Positions 25,475 to 35,435 of a DNA stretch of 53,010 bases are shown here, in pieces (the first letter of the stretch is position 1; each line of letters begins with the position of its first letter). The translations under genes and the position numbers were made by a program. Below the pieces are notes generated by a model that did no database searches, was not told where the DNA came from, and was given only the letters and a program-made list of their open reading frames with translations. Source of the stretch: Deltaproteobacteria bacterium RIFCSPHIGHO2_02_FULL_44_16 (GTDB lineage Bacteria; UBA10199; 2-02-FULL-44-16); the NCBI GenBank assembly GCA_001798185.1, contig MGRM01000007.1:1-53010 (forward strand), written 5' to 3'.

Positions 25475-28400
25475 TTACTCCAAGATAGAAATTTGTCCGA
25501 CTTCGTCGCGCTCGTTTTGCATCATGTCGTAACAGCGCTCGCCTTCGAAATTTTCAGGATCGCCATTCGGATTGCAGACCCAACCGTTCAAGATGATAAA
25601 AATAGGAACCTCTTTAAACGCAAAGGTGAGATCGTTTGAACTTCCAAAATGCATTGCCGTCACAAATGTCACCACACCGGTTTCATGATCTACAGGACGG
25701 CCATGGAGAAAGGCAGTGCCGCCACTGATTTTCGGATCGTCTTGAGGACAGCCCGCTGGAATTTTTCCTTCAGGATCTTTTGAAAGAAGTGGAGCGAGAT
25801 AACGCCATGTACTCAACACTTTCCCGTTAATGGTTTTATTTTTCACCGTTCCTTCGCACAGTGGAGGATTGACGTGCGCAGAATCCGTAAGATTTATTTT
25901 GTACATCTCTCGCGCGTGATCGATCGCTTCATTGGGAAGCACATTTGGGTCCTGCGGACTTTCTTGGGGTTTAATCGTGTGTGTCGTGACGGCGGTGAGT
26001 GAAACAGCATCAAGAGGTCGAACTTTTTCAAATGGACCATAGGGATTGTGGAAGTATGTCGGCCCAAAGAGACGAAAACCTAACTCTTCAAAGGTAATGT
26101 GTCCATCAAGTGTGTAAATGCCGGTATTCCCATCAATCAGTGCAGGCTCTTGATTGACGGCATCACAAAAGTGACGACGTATGCCGCCGGGTAATTCTGT
26201 TGGAGTATGAAACTCGGGACTATCGTATCGTCCGGCACTTCCAAAGAAGAAGGCGCATGCTCCTTTTCCTCCCGGAGGAACACCGATATCACTCAAAAGT
26301 TTCATCTCTTCATTGGAACAGGGATTGATGGTGACACAGTGAGAAGGCCACGGCGGGCCTGCTTTTGAGGTGAGCGGTCCAGGATACGAGAGAGAAGTGG
26401 TAAACATACGAAAACCATTTGATTGAAATCCTGCTGGAATATTTGGATATCCTTCAAAAATTCCCTGCTTCCCTTCAGGTTTGGTTTCGTCATGAAGAAA
26501 ACCTGAATAGTCATACAAAAGAGGATCTTCATATTTCTCACTTCGAATATGAGTCGCAACCTTTCGTAAAACCGCTGTGACTCCATCTCCGGGAATGGTG
26601 GCTGGTTCATTGGAATCGGTCATCGGATAGGTGTCATCATCAAAGGGATCGAGAAGTACGGCAGCGATGAAAAGTTGTGTGTCACTCTCGGTTGCATTTC
26701 CTTTTTTGAGTTCTTGAATAAAATAAGAATGTTTATCTGCAGATGAAACTCCAGATACCTGAGGATGAAGAATAATTGCCATCGCCTGGGTGATTCTCAC
26801 CACAACCATGCCTTGGAGAGGATTGACCGCTGCCATGAGATCAATCGTAAATTTTGTCTCCTTAAAACTTCCATCGGGATTGCGAAGAGGTTTTCGCGTT
26901 TCACTCAGTTGAAGAGCGCTTACCGTCAGGGTGGCTTTGGAAACTCTCTTTTCATCCGTAGGTTCACGATGAAAATGGAGACATCCAAAAAGAGGCAGGT
27001 TTTCTTTCGAATGTGCTCCGGGAAGAAGATCAAAACCGGTTGCTCCCCGCGAAACAGGAGAAAGATCAGTGGAACAATTTCCCCCTTTTATTTTTTCTGG
27101 AGTATCAAGAAGCTCAAATTTTGAAGCATCTTCTCCTTCAATATTTATTGACACAATGCGAAGTGGTTGAGTCGCTGTTTCTGAAAGTTTTAAGAAAAGA
27201 GGGACAACTTGATCCTTGGTTTCAGCGGTAATGTCACGAAAGGGAAAGTTTTCCCCATGCGCAATTTGTCGCAGCCGTTTCGTTGTTTTTACAAAAAGTT
27301 CGAGTTCCGGAATTTCTTGAATCGTGGTTTTCCCAGAGACGCGAGCTTCTATTTTTCCAACATCAGTAATGACGGTGATAAGGGCTCGGTCGATCGCAGC
27401 ACTTCCGATGCCCGCAGAAGATCCATCACTTCCTCGTAGGTCGTGAGGATGATAAGCGACGACAACAAAAGCAGAAGCATTTTTCTTTTCCGAAGAAAAC
27501 GGAGGAAGCGTAAAGGGAAGTTGTTGAGGCTGTGCCTCTTTTCCATTCAATGCGTTTTCAATTTTTTGTTGGATATCACGAATATTCGAAGCAACAAATA
27601 CTCCTTGAACAGGGAGTGAAAATTCCCCTTTGGACTGAGAATGTTGAATATCTTCTAATGTAATTGATTCAATTGTCAGCGGCGTGACGCCATTATTGCG
27701 AAGCGCGAGCACTTGTTTTCCCGCCACAATTTTCATTTCGCTTGTCCCTTTGAGATCGATGGTGAGAAGGGGCGTGGCATTCGGATAACGCGCTTCACAT
27801 GTTGATGTGACTTCGCCTAAAGGATTGCCTTCAACAGAAACCGGTAAGAGTTGGCACTGTTTCGAAGTGGCATCTTCACACGGTTTACAGTTCGTAAACG
27901 TTTCAGTTTCTTCACACTTGATGAGAGTGCATTGGAAGAAACGTTTTTCTGAACTTGTGGTGACCGTCATTTCTCCAAGATCTATTTTTTCTATTCGCGA
28001 TTGAAGAATCTCTCCTTCTTCACTCAATGCATCGAGTGAAGGTTTCCCTTGCGGATTCAAAGCAGCGGCAACAAGTTGAAAGGCATCGTTGCCGATAATC
28101 ATTGATTCCATCACTTTTCCTGGTTGCACATCATTGACGTGAGGATGAAAGGTAATGGAGAGAAGAAATGATTGTTGAGGACTGAGTTGACGAGTGAGGG
28201 GATCACGCGCATCGAGAGCAAAAGCGCCAATTTTGGAAGGAAGATCAATATCGAGTGTTTGAGAACTGATATTCTTGATTCGAAACAGCGCAGCTGTTTC
28301 AAACTTTGCGCCGACGTCTTGCTCATTTTGAGCAATATAGGTTCCATTCGAAACTTCGAGATACTTTCCTTCAGGAATCGGCGACGCGCTCTCGTGTCCA

Positions 28401-29275
28401 GATTCATTCAACTGTATTTTGTTCACCTCAAGTGAACGAGGAAGGCCTGAATCTCCACATTCCTCAAGTGTTGGCTTGATGGAACCTTCAAAGGAAGCCG
28501 TGAGAGACGCATCAAGAAGAAGATCATCAGTCGCATCAAAAAGATGAGGGAGTGTTGTTGCGGTAACAAGACGCATAGCTCCGGTTGAATCAGGAGGAGA
28601 ACCGGCGAGAGAAGGGAGATACTTCAGTTCTGGAGTTGTCCCTGTTGTGAGGGTGAGGCCTGGGACCTCCGCGGAAGAGCCGATAATATTAATGAAAAGA
28701 GAGAAATCTTGAATGACGATATTGCCGACAGCATCGATCGTCCCCTCGCCTTTATTCTCTTCGCCCGTTCCATCTCCCTTGCCATTAATAATAATGGGAA
28801 CAGGAAGAGCTTTGCCTTCAACTGCAATGTCAGGAAATTCGTCGCCTTGAATGGTGACCGTTGCGCCCGTGATGCGAAGAGGAAACGGAGGGACTTCGGT
28901 GCAGATGGGTCCCTCTTTTTCTGTGCCGGCTTCAAAGTGATCTCCTTTGAGAGTGACACAGAGCTTCGACGTAAAGGTGACATTACATTTGCGTCCCTTT
29001 ACTTTTTCACCTGGGAGCGGCTCTTTTTTTTCAGCGACATCAGTTGAAGGAAAATAACGAAGTGGTTTGTCTTCTCCAACGCAGCTTGAGATGAAAAAAA
29101 ATACAACAAAGAAGAGAGAAATGATTTCAAAACGCTTCGCTGTAACGGGTCCTGCCGTCTGCGGTGTTCCGGCACTCCCCCATGAACCGCGGGGGAGACC
29201 TCCCGGAACACACTCCGACGTCACCCGAATCTCATCAGTTTCGAAATCATTTCTCTCTTCATGCAATTTCATCAT
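25475..29275 (-). CDS. Giant lipoprotein with ASH-like repeats and an element in its signal region, 1266 aa
   Basis: AAGGAGACA precedes the ATG at 29275. Residues 49-65 (FEIISLFFVVFFFISSC) are a lipoprotein signal with lipobox ISSC, but it is preceded by 48 residues, most of them encoded by a family C palindromic element (RVTSECVPGG…AGTPQTAGPVT). The mature part has repeated segments like the ASH/choice-of-anchor type (LFRIKNISSQTLDI, LRIVSINIEGEDASKFELL, LSITFHPH). A Cys-containing C-terminal region (about 800-1266) is unrecognised. The protein is expected at the cell surface. The gene is divergent from a secreted 1006-aa protein and followed by the 584-aa gene; functions are unknown. Confidence 0.85.
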   Translation of the reverse strand: MMKLHEERNDFETDEIRVTSECVPGGLPRGSWGSAGTPQTAGPVTAKRFEIISLFFVVFFFISSCVGEDKPLRYFPSTDVAEKKEPLPGEKVKGRKCNVTFTSKLCVTLKGDHFEAGTEKEGPICTEVPPFPLRITGATVTIQGDEFPDIAVEGKALPVPIIINGKGDGTGEENKGEGTIDAVGNIVIQDFSLFINIIGSSAEVPGLTLTTGTTPELKYLPSLAGSPPDSTGAMRLVTATTLPHLFDATDDLLLDASLTASFEGSIKPTLEECGDSGLPRSLEVNKIQLNESGHESASPIPEGKYLEVSNGTYIAQNEQDVGAKFETAALFRIKNISSQTLDIDLPSKIGAFALDARDPLTRQLSPQQSFLLSITFHPHVNDVQPGKVMESMIIGNDAFQLVAAALNPQGKPSLDALSEEGEILQSRIEKIDLGEMTVTTSSEKRFFQCTLIKCEETETFTNCKPCEDATSKQCQLLPVSVEGNPLGEVTSTCEARYPNATPLLTIDLKGTSEMKIVAGKQVLALRNNGVTPLTIESITLEDIQHSQSKGEFSLPVQGVFVASNIRDIQQKIENALNGKEAQPQQLPFTLPPFSSEKKNASAFVVVAYHPHDLRGSDGSSAGIGSAAIDRALITVITDVGKIEARVSGKTTIQEIPELELFVKTTKRLRQIAHGENFPFRDITAETKDQVVPLFLKLSETATQPLRIVSINIEGEDASKFELLDTPEKIKGGNCSTDLSPVSRGATGFDLLPGAHSKENLPLFGCLHFHREPTDEKRVSKATLTVSALQLSETRKPLRNPDGSFKETKFTIDLMAAVNPLQGMVVVRITQAMAIILHPQVSGVSSADKHSYFIQELKKGNATESDTQLFIAAVLLDPFDDDTYPMTDSNEPATIPGDGVTAVLRKVATHIRSEKYEDPLLYDYSGFLHDETKPEGKQGIFEGYPNIPAGFQSNGFRMFTTSLSYPGPLTSKAGPPWPSHCVTINPCSNEEMKLLSDIGVPPGGKGACAFFFGSAGRYDSPEFHTPTELPGGIRRHFCDAVNQEPALIDGNTGIYTLDGHITFEELGFRLFGPTYFHNPYGPFEKVRPLDAVSLTAVTTHTIKPQESPQDPNVLPNEAIDHAREMYKINLTDSAHVNPPLCEGTVKNKTINGKVLSTWRYLAPLLSKDPEGKIPAGCPQDDPKISGGTAFLHGRPVDHETGVVTFVTAMHFGSSNDLTFAFKEVPIFIILNGWVCNPNGDPENFEGERCYDMMQNERDEVGQISILE
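29111..29260 (-). repeat. Palindromic element, family C, copy 3, in a signal-peptide region
   Basis: Arms at 29111-29133 and 29238-29260 pair over 23 bases with one mismatch. On the minus strand the core is CGGGTGACGTCGGAGT…GTTCCGG, then CCGGAACACCGCAGACGG and CAGGACCCGTTAC, with tip stem CTCCCCC/GGGGGAG. The 29111-29133 arm is the coding sequence of the lipoprotein signal (FEIISLF), and the other arm is its inverted copy within the first 13 codons. Confidence 0.9.
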
Positions 29276-29342
29276 TGTCTCCTTATCGCCGAAGAAGAGA
29301 AAAGGTTGCGCCGCAAGATTCTGCAAGCCGCACTGTTCTGAC

Positions 29343-29370
29343 GTGATGCGTTATCCTCTAACGCGCTCAC
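29343..29370. promoter_or_regulatory. Operator-like dyad between divergent giant genes
   Basis: GTGA-t-GCGTTA-tcctc-TAACGC-gc-TCAC is an inverted repeat centred at 29356, between the lipoprotein gene (start 29275) and the secreted protein gene (start 29419). A run of seven T follows at 29373-29379, so a terminator-like hairpin is an alternative. Either way it could control both genes. Confidence 0.4.
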
Positions 29371-29418
29371 CCTTTTTTTAACGAAACATTTCAGATTTAT
29401 TGCCGAAATGGGAACGAC

Positions 29419-32400
29419 ATGAGCTTCTTCTTCAAAAAAACAATCACCTTTCTTTTTGTGCTCCCTCTTTTTTTTGTGCACACGACGAGCCTTTTCGCAC
29501 AGTCAGAGACGACACCTTATGGGGCATGTCGAGTCTCCAAACCGATGCTACAGGTGCATTGTAGGGGTGATGGTGGATTTCTTTGTGTCGATACTCCTGA
29601 AGGAGGAGTGGCAGAAAAAAGTTTTATTCTTACGGGACGAGTTGATCAAAAAGAATCGGCCCTGAGTTCTTTCTCCTTTCGTGTGCAACATAACTATACC
29701 AAACAGACCACTCTTCTCGACACGCGTCATCCTCAAGAAAATTGTGGAGGTGAACTTACGGCGCAATCACCTTTTTGTTTGAATGCCGATGGAACTTTCA
29801 AAGCACGCATTGAATTAGAGGAGTTCGGACCTTATACCATTTTTGTCAGCGCCACGCGAATTTCAGGAAAACCAGAAAGTCGCACGGTGGCTATGAGTCG
29901 TGTTAAGGCTCTCTCGCTGGTGTCTGAAAAAATTGTCTTTGATCCGAACATTCTTCAGGGAAAAAAAGTGGATGCAACGCATGTCAATGTCACCGTTGAT
30001 CTTCTTGAACCCGGCTGTGCATTTTGTGATTTTATTGGTGCTTCGACAGGTGGAGTTACCGTAACGGTTTCAAATCAGGTGGAAGAAGGAAATAATATCC
30101 GACAAATTGATTGTGAAACCAATGTTTCACCAGAGAGTATCGGGAGATTTGAGATCGGTGTCCCAGTTCTTGCGGGCACAAATATTCTGACCATGACTGC
30201 TTGTAATGCTGCGACAAAAGGAAATTGTCCTCATCTCACGGGCATTACATTTGAAGGCAAGAGTGAAGTAAAACCATTTGAAATTCTATCGCCATCTCCT
30301 TTACCTTCTTATCCGGCTTCACAATATCCGACAATTCAACTTTCGTTTCGACTGACGACCGACGCTGCATGCGTTCAGGTGACGCTGAATCGAAAAAATG
30401 TAGGTTGTCTGGAGAAGAATGGGGATGCTCGCTACAATGTCACTCTTCAACCACACGTAGGGATCAATGTCGTGAAGATCGAAGCGAACGAACAACACTC
30501 TTCATGGATTTTTGGATGGGGTGATATGGTAAGTCCATTCTTACATCCAGAAAAGAAACTTCATCTTCCTTCAGCACTTGGAGTTGAAATTCCAACCACG
30601 ACCTTTACGAACATATTTCTTCCTCTTCTTAATAATTTTATGATGGCAGATGAATTTCAAACAATGCTCTCGTCTCTCTTTGAAAGCATGGGTGAGAAAA
30701 AAGAAACATCAGAAGAAGGGACACTGCCTGCAAATATCGTTGCTTCCATACCTGGATGTGATCAGAAGGCACTTGAAGGTTTCCGGATTGCACTTCGAAC
30801 GCAACCCACAATAAGCAAAGCAAAAATTGAGACACTTCTTTTTGCCAATAATATAATCAATTTTACGATCAATGCCGATGATCTCAATGTGGGCATTCAT
30901 CTTATTCGCGACATGAATCACGATTCGATTCCAGATCATAGTCCACTTCCCTTAAAGATAGCATTCAAAAAAGCCCTCTTTGATATCGAGCTTCGAGTCG
31001 AGAAAGATGAAAAAGGTCGGGGAAGATATTTAGTTGCGAGTCCTTTTACCGATTGTGTTTATAAAAGTGAAAGCGCTTGTTTTGATCGTCCTGCCTCGCT
31101 CATTCCGCAACGATTTGTCGGGAGCGCGGGACGACTTGGTCATTTTGTAGCGTGCGATGTTGAGGCTGCCGCAGATGATATCAAAGATGTTTGTAAATCC
31201 TTGAACAGTATTGATGCACAAACAGGAGCGGTCAGTGAAAAAGTTCTCGATGCGCTCAACAGCGCTTTTTATTGTCAAGGATCGGCGTACCTGACACATT
31301 TTTTAAGAGATGGAATAGAAGGACAAAAAATTGCGAACATTGATCTTCCGTTTTCATTTTCATTTGATAATGGGGTCAGTGTGGATGAAAACCACATGCG
31401 TTTGGATGCTGCATTTCAAGTAGGGAGTGAAATTTTTTATCAAAATATTCCTGCGCCACTTCAGCTTCCAACGGTTGGAGTCATTGTCTCTCCTGGAACG
31501 AAAACATTTTCTCCTTCGAATTTTGCAGATCGTCGTATGATGAGTTTGGAACTTTCTGCAAATACCATCAATGCGCTTCTTTTTGCTTTATCATCGCATC
31601 TTCGTATTGATCTTCATGAAGTGATGCTGGAAAAATTTGGTTATAGTTTTCTGGAGAAATGTGATCGTGCAGAGAAAAAGGATACCTTTTGTCCCCTACG
31701 ACCAACGGTCAGCGGGCTTTTAGGAACATCCCTTGTTTCTTATGGGTATGATGTCGAAGATGCGAATCATCCGCTGATGGTCCGCATTGAGCCACATCAA
31801 GCGCTTGCGCCACGTCTGCAGATTTTGGAGAAAGATCGTATTGAACTTCAAATTGGCGGACTTCGTGCCAGCTTTTTTGCTCTCGAAGTGGATGAAGACC
31901 TGGGTCGCAATGAATTTGGAAATTGGACAATCAAATTGGATGATCACAGCAATCCCATGATTCGTAAAATTTCAAAAAATGCGCGTGATTCGCAAATTAT
32001 TATGTTTGAACTCACACTCCTTTTGCCGATCCAGCTTGGCGCATTGGAACCGTTGTCAGAGGATCCATCACAATTATCTCTGAAAATTATTCCTCATGGG
32101 AAAGAGGCTACTTTTCTTTTAACTCCTCTTCCGTCAACCAATACGACAACGATTCCTGCAGAAAGTTTGGTGCTTCAACTTCGACAGACGTTGCAATATG
32201 CGCTTGCTCTTTTTTCAGGAGAAGAGACAGGATTTTCTGTCCCACTTCCAAAAGGAATCGATTTTTCAGATGACCAAAGTCTTTTTTCTCAATTGGGAAT
32301 TCAAAAACTCGAATGGGGCAATGATGGACTCATGTTTTCTTTGGAAGTAGAACGGCAGAGAATCAATATGGCGATTGATGCTTTCATGTTGCAGCTCTTG

Positions 32401-32439
32401 CATCAAAAAGGAAAACTTCAAGAATATCAGTTGCCTTAA
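29419..32439 (+). CDS. Large secreted hypothetical protein, 1006 aa
   Basis: A Sec signal peptide (FKKTITFLFVLPLFFVHTTS, cleavage near LFAQS) starts the protein, so it is periplasmic or exported. Early segments (EKSFILTGRVDQKESALSSF, GPYTIFVSATR, VPVLAGTNILTMTACNAA) look like Ig-like beta-sandwich repeats. Later parts are mixed, with scattered Cys pairs that may form disulfides. I do not recognise a named domain. It is divergent from the 1266-aa lipoprotein gene, across a dyad at 29343, and has a partial palindromic element 14 bases after its stop. A surface or envelope role is inferred from the signal and neighbours. Confidence 0.85.
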   Translation: MSFFFKKTITFLFVLPLFFVHTTSLFAQSETTPYGACRVSKPMLQVHCRGDGGFLCVDTPEGGVAEKSFILTGRVDQKESALSSFSFRVQHNYTKQTTLLDTRHPQENCGGELTAQSPFCLNADGTFKARIELEEFGPYTIFVSATRISGKPESRTVAMSRVKALSLVSEKIVFDPNILQGKKVDATHVNVTVDLLEPGCAFCDFIGASTGGVTVTVSNQVEEGNNIRQIDCETNVSPESIGRFEIGVPVLAGTNILTMTACNAATKGNCPHLTGITFEGKSEVKPFEILSPSPLPSYPASQYPTIQLSFRLTTDAACVQVTLNRKNVGCLEKNGDARYNVTLQPHVGINVVKIEANEQHSSWIFGWGDMVSPFLHPEKKLHLPSALGVEIPTTTFTNIFLPLLNNFMMADEFQTMLSSLFESMGEKKETSEEGTLPANIVASIPGCDQKALEGFRIALRTQPTISKAKIETLLFANNIINFTINADDLNVGIHLIRDMNHDSIPDHSPLPLKIAFKKALFDIELRVEKDEKGRGRYLVASPFTDCVYKSESACFDRPASLIPQRFVGSAGRLGHFVACDVEAAADDIKDVCKSLNSIDAQTGAVSEKVLDALNSAFYCQGSAYLTHFLRDGIEGQKIANIDLPFSFSFDNGVSVDENHMRLDAAFQVGSEIFYQNIPAPLQLPTVGVIVSPGTKTFSPSNFADRRMMSLELSANTINALLFALSSHLRIDLHEVMLEKFGYSFLEKCDRAEKKDTFCPLRPTVSGLLGTSLVSYGYDVEDANHPLMVRIEPHQALAPRLQILEKDRIELQIGGLRASFFALEVDEDLGRNEFGNWTIKLDDHSNPMIRKISKNARDSQIIMFELTLLLPIQLGALEPLSEDPSQLSLKIIPHGKEATFLLTPLPSTNTTTIPAESLVLQLRQTLQYALALFSGEETGFSVPLPKGIDFSDDQSLFSQLGIQKLEWGNDGLMFSLEVERQRINMAIDAFMLQLLHQKGKLQEYQLP

Positions 32440-32452
32440 AAAGGAAAAAGAA

Positions 32453-32504
32453 CCTCTCTCAAAACGTTTTATCGTTTGAGGGTCCTGCCGCCTGCGGCAT
32501 TCCG
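32453..32504 (-). repeat. Palindromic element, family C, truncated copy
   Basis: Read on the minus strand it has CGGAATGCCGCAGG and CGGCAGGACC, identical to copy 1, and ends in an arm-like GTTTTGAGAGAG. The 5' half of the element is absent. It begins 14 bases after the stop of the 1006-aa gene. The 352-bp gap 32440-32791 holds this, family A (32579-32652) and family B (32688-32758) repeats and no supportable gene. Confidence 0.75.
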
Positions 32505-32578
32505 TCATTAGACTTCTTGCATAACCTCAATAGAATCCAGCCTATAAAGTTTTTGTTTTCAAAGAGATACACTTGGAT

Positions 32579-32652
32579 GTCATCGCGAGCGAAGCGTGGC
32601 GATCTCCCGAGTAAACAGAGGAGATTGCCACGCCCTTCGGGCTCGCAATGAC
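32579..32652. repeat. Dispersed repeat, family A, copy 2
   Basis: GTCATCGCGAGCGAAGCGTG to CGGGCTCGCAATGAC form an imperfect palindrome with inner GGCGATCTCC/GGAGATTGCC. It matches the element at 12791-12890. Confidence 0.8.
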
Positions 32653-32687
32653 AACGAGTGTCACCCAGGGTTACGCAAGAGGTCTAT

Positions 32688-32758
32688 TGTCATTCCCGCG
32701 AAGGCGGGAATCCAGAAAACAACGAAAACACTGGATCCCTGCTTTCGCAGGCATGACA
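32688..32758. repeat. Dispersed repeat, family B (TGTCATTCCCGCG type), copy 1
   Basis: TGTCATTCCCGCGAAGGCGG with GAATCCAG at the left and CTGGATCCCTGCTTTCGCAG with GCATGACA at the right form an imperfect palindrome of a type common in proteobacterial genomes. Further copies are at 44171 and 52344. Confidence 0.85.
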
Positions 32759-32791
32759 AAAAAAGATCAAAAGCCATTTATGAAGTGGGCT

Positions 32792-35329
32792 CTAAAAACG
32801 TATGACTTGCTCGACGATTTGATTTTCACCTACTTCAATATTGATCCACTTTTTGAGCATTTGAGATGAGTCGGTGTCGTGGTACGCAGCTTCCATGTAA
32901 TATTTCCCGGGTTCAATTTCAAACGTTTGCCAATCGTTTGCCGTCGAACCATTGATGAGTTCTCGATCAGAGCCGTATTGGAAAATTTTGAAATGACAGG
33001 TGATAATCTTACTATTCGGTCCACGTCCTATGATTTTGATTTTTCCTTGTGTAAAGATGGCTTCGTGACTGACGGTTTTGGATTCTTCAACGCGCACATC
33101 TTGCAGCCATACCGTGCGAGGTTCTTCTTCGGGCTTGAGCGTTTCTATTTTTTCAGCGCGAATATCATATACTCCGGGAAGTGTTTCGAATGTATTCCAA
33201 TTCTTCGCCGGTGGAGCTGACATGACCACTTCATCAGTCCCTTCTCGATAAAGGGTGAATTTCGTTTCAAAAAGATGTTCTTTCGAATCTCTTCCTCGAA
33301 GTCGCAACGTTCCGAGCGCAAAAAGAGCATTCACATCGATCGGTTTTTCGATCGTTACTTTCATATCATTCAAGAGAAGCATCGGTTTTGGTTCTGTTTG
33401 AGCTTGAGAAAGGAACGCCTCAAGATCATACGTTCCAGGTGGGATGGAAAGTTCCACTATCTTTGTTCCTTCATAATCAACTTCCGTCAATATTTCCTGT
33501 TTATTATCTTCGTGAAGAACAAAGTGAGCACGAAGTGGTTTTTTCTGATTATCTGTAGCCGTCAGACGCATGATTCCAAGTTCAAACGTTGCCATTGCCT
33601 CTGTTGTTTCAGCTGCTTTGACGATGATATTTGTGAGCCTTGTTCCGGGATATGCGGGCATTTCAGGATCTTGAGCTTGCAGAAAGAAATCATAACTTCC
33701 CGGTGAAAGCGTAATGGAGCCACCCTCAGCATTAAAGGCGCCGCTTGCGACGAGCGATTCTGGTTTTCCGCTGACGGAGACTTGGAAAAGAAAGGGAATC
33801 GATTTTTTTTGCGAGGTGATACCTTTGAGAATGACTTCGCCATGTTGAAATTTAAATCGTTCTTCTTTTGCTTCACCGACACCAAGGATGATTTCTTCAT
33901 GCGTGAGCGTAAATTGATCAGGACTTTCATCGGCACGTTCTGCTGTAATGTCATACGTGCCTGGCGAGAGAAAAAGTGACGCGGGTTTTGCATCTGTTTT
34001 CATTTCCGGAAGTGAAACTCCTTCACCTTTGCGAGTGATGCGATAGAGAGCACCGATAAGTTGTCCAGAATCATCAATTGCAGAGAGTGTTAAAGATCCT
34101 AAATCAAACGTGACGGTTTGTTCCACTTTTGTGCTTGCGAGAACTTCCACTCCCTTCAAAATTTTTGAAGGTTTGCGTGATTCGGGGGATTGCGGATATT
34201 CGATAAGAATATCGTAGGTTCCTGGATCGAGACGCAAAAGTTTCGTTCCAAAACTGTTTTCCTTGCGGAACACTTTTTCCGCTCCTGGCTGCAGGATGCT
34301 GAGTGTTGTGGGGAGTGGAGTTGCTCCCACCATGGTCATGATTTTCAAATTATAGGGGACCGTGGAATTAATGGCTTCATCGAAGGCTGTTCTGAGTTCT
34401 TCTTCTGTTCGTGCAAGGAAAAAACGCCCATCGCCTTTTGAAGCGATACACGAAAGTTTTTCCTGCTCTTGTGGTTCAATGTCAAATCCGATGACGTGGA
34501 TCATTGTTTTGCCCGTTGTCTGTTGAATTTTTTCAGCAACAAGACATGGATCTGCGTCACAGGTATCGCCTCCATCTACAATCGCGACAATTAAACGATC
34601 AGCTCCACTTTCAGCAGGAAAATCTTTTGCGGCTTGTTCTAATGCCAAAGCAAGCGGACTTGTTCCTTGTGCTTTGAGTGGTTCCAACACCTGGCGGATT
34701 CCATTTGGATCCGCTTCGCCCATAGAATAAAGAGATTTGGTATCATCACACTTCTTCGCTTCAGCAGGAGCTTCAGAACCGAAAACACGTAAACTGACAT
34801 TCCGAGGAAAATCTTTTTGAAGAGCCACTTCATCTAAAACGTCAATTAAAGTTTCGCGCAAAAGAGAAAATTTAAAGACAGAACTTTTTCCAAAAGGAGC
34901 ATTCATGCTTCCGGAAGCATCAAGAAGAATGACAATGTCACTTTTTGAGGTCATCAGTTTCGGAACAAAAGGAAGCGGCGCTGGTTTCGAAACTTCCGGT
35001 ATTTTTGCTGGTAGAGGAATATTGGGAGCAGCGAGAGAAGGGACCTCCTGAAGAGGTGTCGTGGTATCCGTTGTTCCAGGCAAAGAAGTGACAGGGGTTT
35101 GAGGTGTTGAAGGCCCTGACATGGGAAGGGCTTCTGGAGGAAGAGAGGGTGGAAGGAGCTCTTCTTCTTCAGGTCCACCGAGAATGGGAATGTCGCCTGT
35201 TTGTTCTGCTTTCAGAGTGGTCTGAGCTGGTTCTTCACTGCTTTTTAATTCTAACTCCTCTTTTTTATTGCAAGAAAGAGGGGTGAGAAGAAACAAAAGA
35301 AGGGGGATTGACAGTAAACAATGAAGCAT
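32792..35329 (-). CDS. vWA-domain lipoprotein with C-terminal beta-sandwich repeats, 845 aa
   Basis: A lipoprotein signal (LLFLLTPLSC, Cys at residue 20) is followed by a Pro-rich linker to about residue 125. A von Willebrand A domain (about 128-320) has the MIDAS motif DIVILLDASGSMN and a later GTSPLALALEQAAKDF. The remaining 500 residues are about six related units of 85 residues, each starting like LGSLTLSAIDDSGQ / LGIMRLTATDNQKK / LGTLRLRGRDSKEH and ending LSPGTYDITAE / IPPGTYDLEAF / LPGVYDIRAEK. This is the pattern of carboxypeptidase-regulatory-like sandwiches. It is probably a surface protein that binds metal or ligand. It is divergent from the 1055-aa gene. Confidence 0.88.
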   Translation of the reverse strand: MLHCLLSIPLLLFLLTPLSCNKKEELELKSSEEPAQTTLKAEQTGDIPILGGPEEEELLPPSLPPEALPMSGPSTPQTPVTSLPGTTDTTTPLQEVPSLAAPNIPLPAKIPEVSKPAPLPFVPKLMTSKSDIVILLDASGSMNAPFGKSSVFKFSLLRETLIDVLDEVALQKDFPRNVSLRVFGSEAPAEAKKCDDTKSLYSMGEADPNGIRQVLEPLKAQGTSPLALALEQAAKDFPAESGADRLIVAIVDGGDTCDADPCLVAEKIQQTTGKTMIHVIGFDIEPQEQEKLSCIASKGDGRFFLARTEEELRTAFDEAINSTVPYNLKIMTMVGATPLPTTLSILQPGAEKVFRKENSFGTKLLRLDPGTYDILIEYPQSPESRKPSKILKGVEVLASTKVEQTVTFDLGSLTLSAIDDSGQLIGALYRITRKGEGVSLPEMKTDAKPASLFLSPGTYDITAERADESPDQFTLTHEEIILGVGEAKEERFKFQHGEVILKGITSQKKSIPFLFQVSVSGKPESLVASGAFNAEGGSITLSPGSYDFFLQAQDPEMPAYPGTRLTNIIVKAAETTEAMATFELGIMRLTATDNQKKPLRAHFVLHEDNKQEILTEVDYEGTKIVELSIPPGTYDLEAFLSQAQTEPKPMLLLNDMKVTIEKPIDVNALFALGTLRLRGRDSKEHLFETKFTLYREGTDEVVMSAPPAKNWNTFETLPGVYDIRAEKIETLKPEEEPRTVWLQDVRVEESKTVSHEAIFTQGKIKIIGRGPNSKIITCHFKIFQYGSDRELINGSTANDWQTFEIEPGKYYMEAAYHDTDSSQMLKKWINIEVGENQIVEQVIRF

Positions 35330-35435
35330 AGTGAGATGTGTGTAGCACAGGTAAATCTATTTGAAAATAATGAGTTATCAGATGAAAAGAAATTGAGCAA
35401 CTTTTGGTGTCAGAAAGCCGAGATGAGAGATACCT

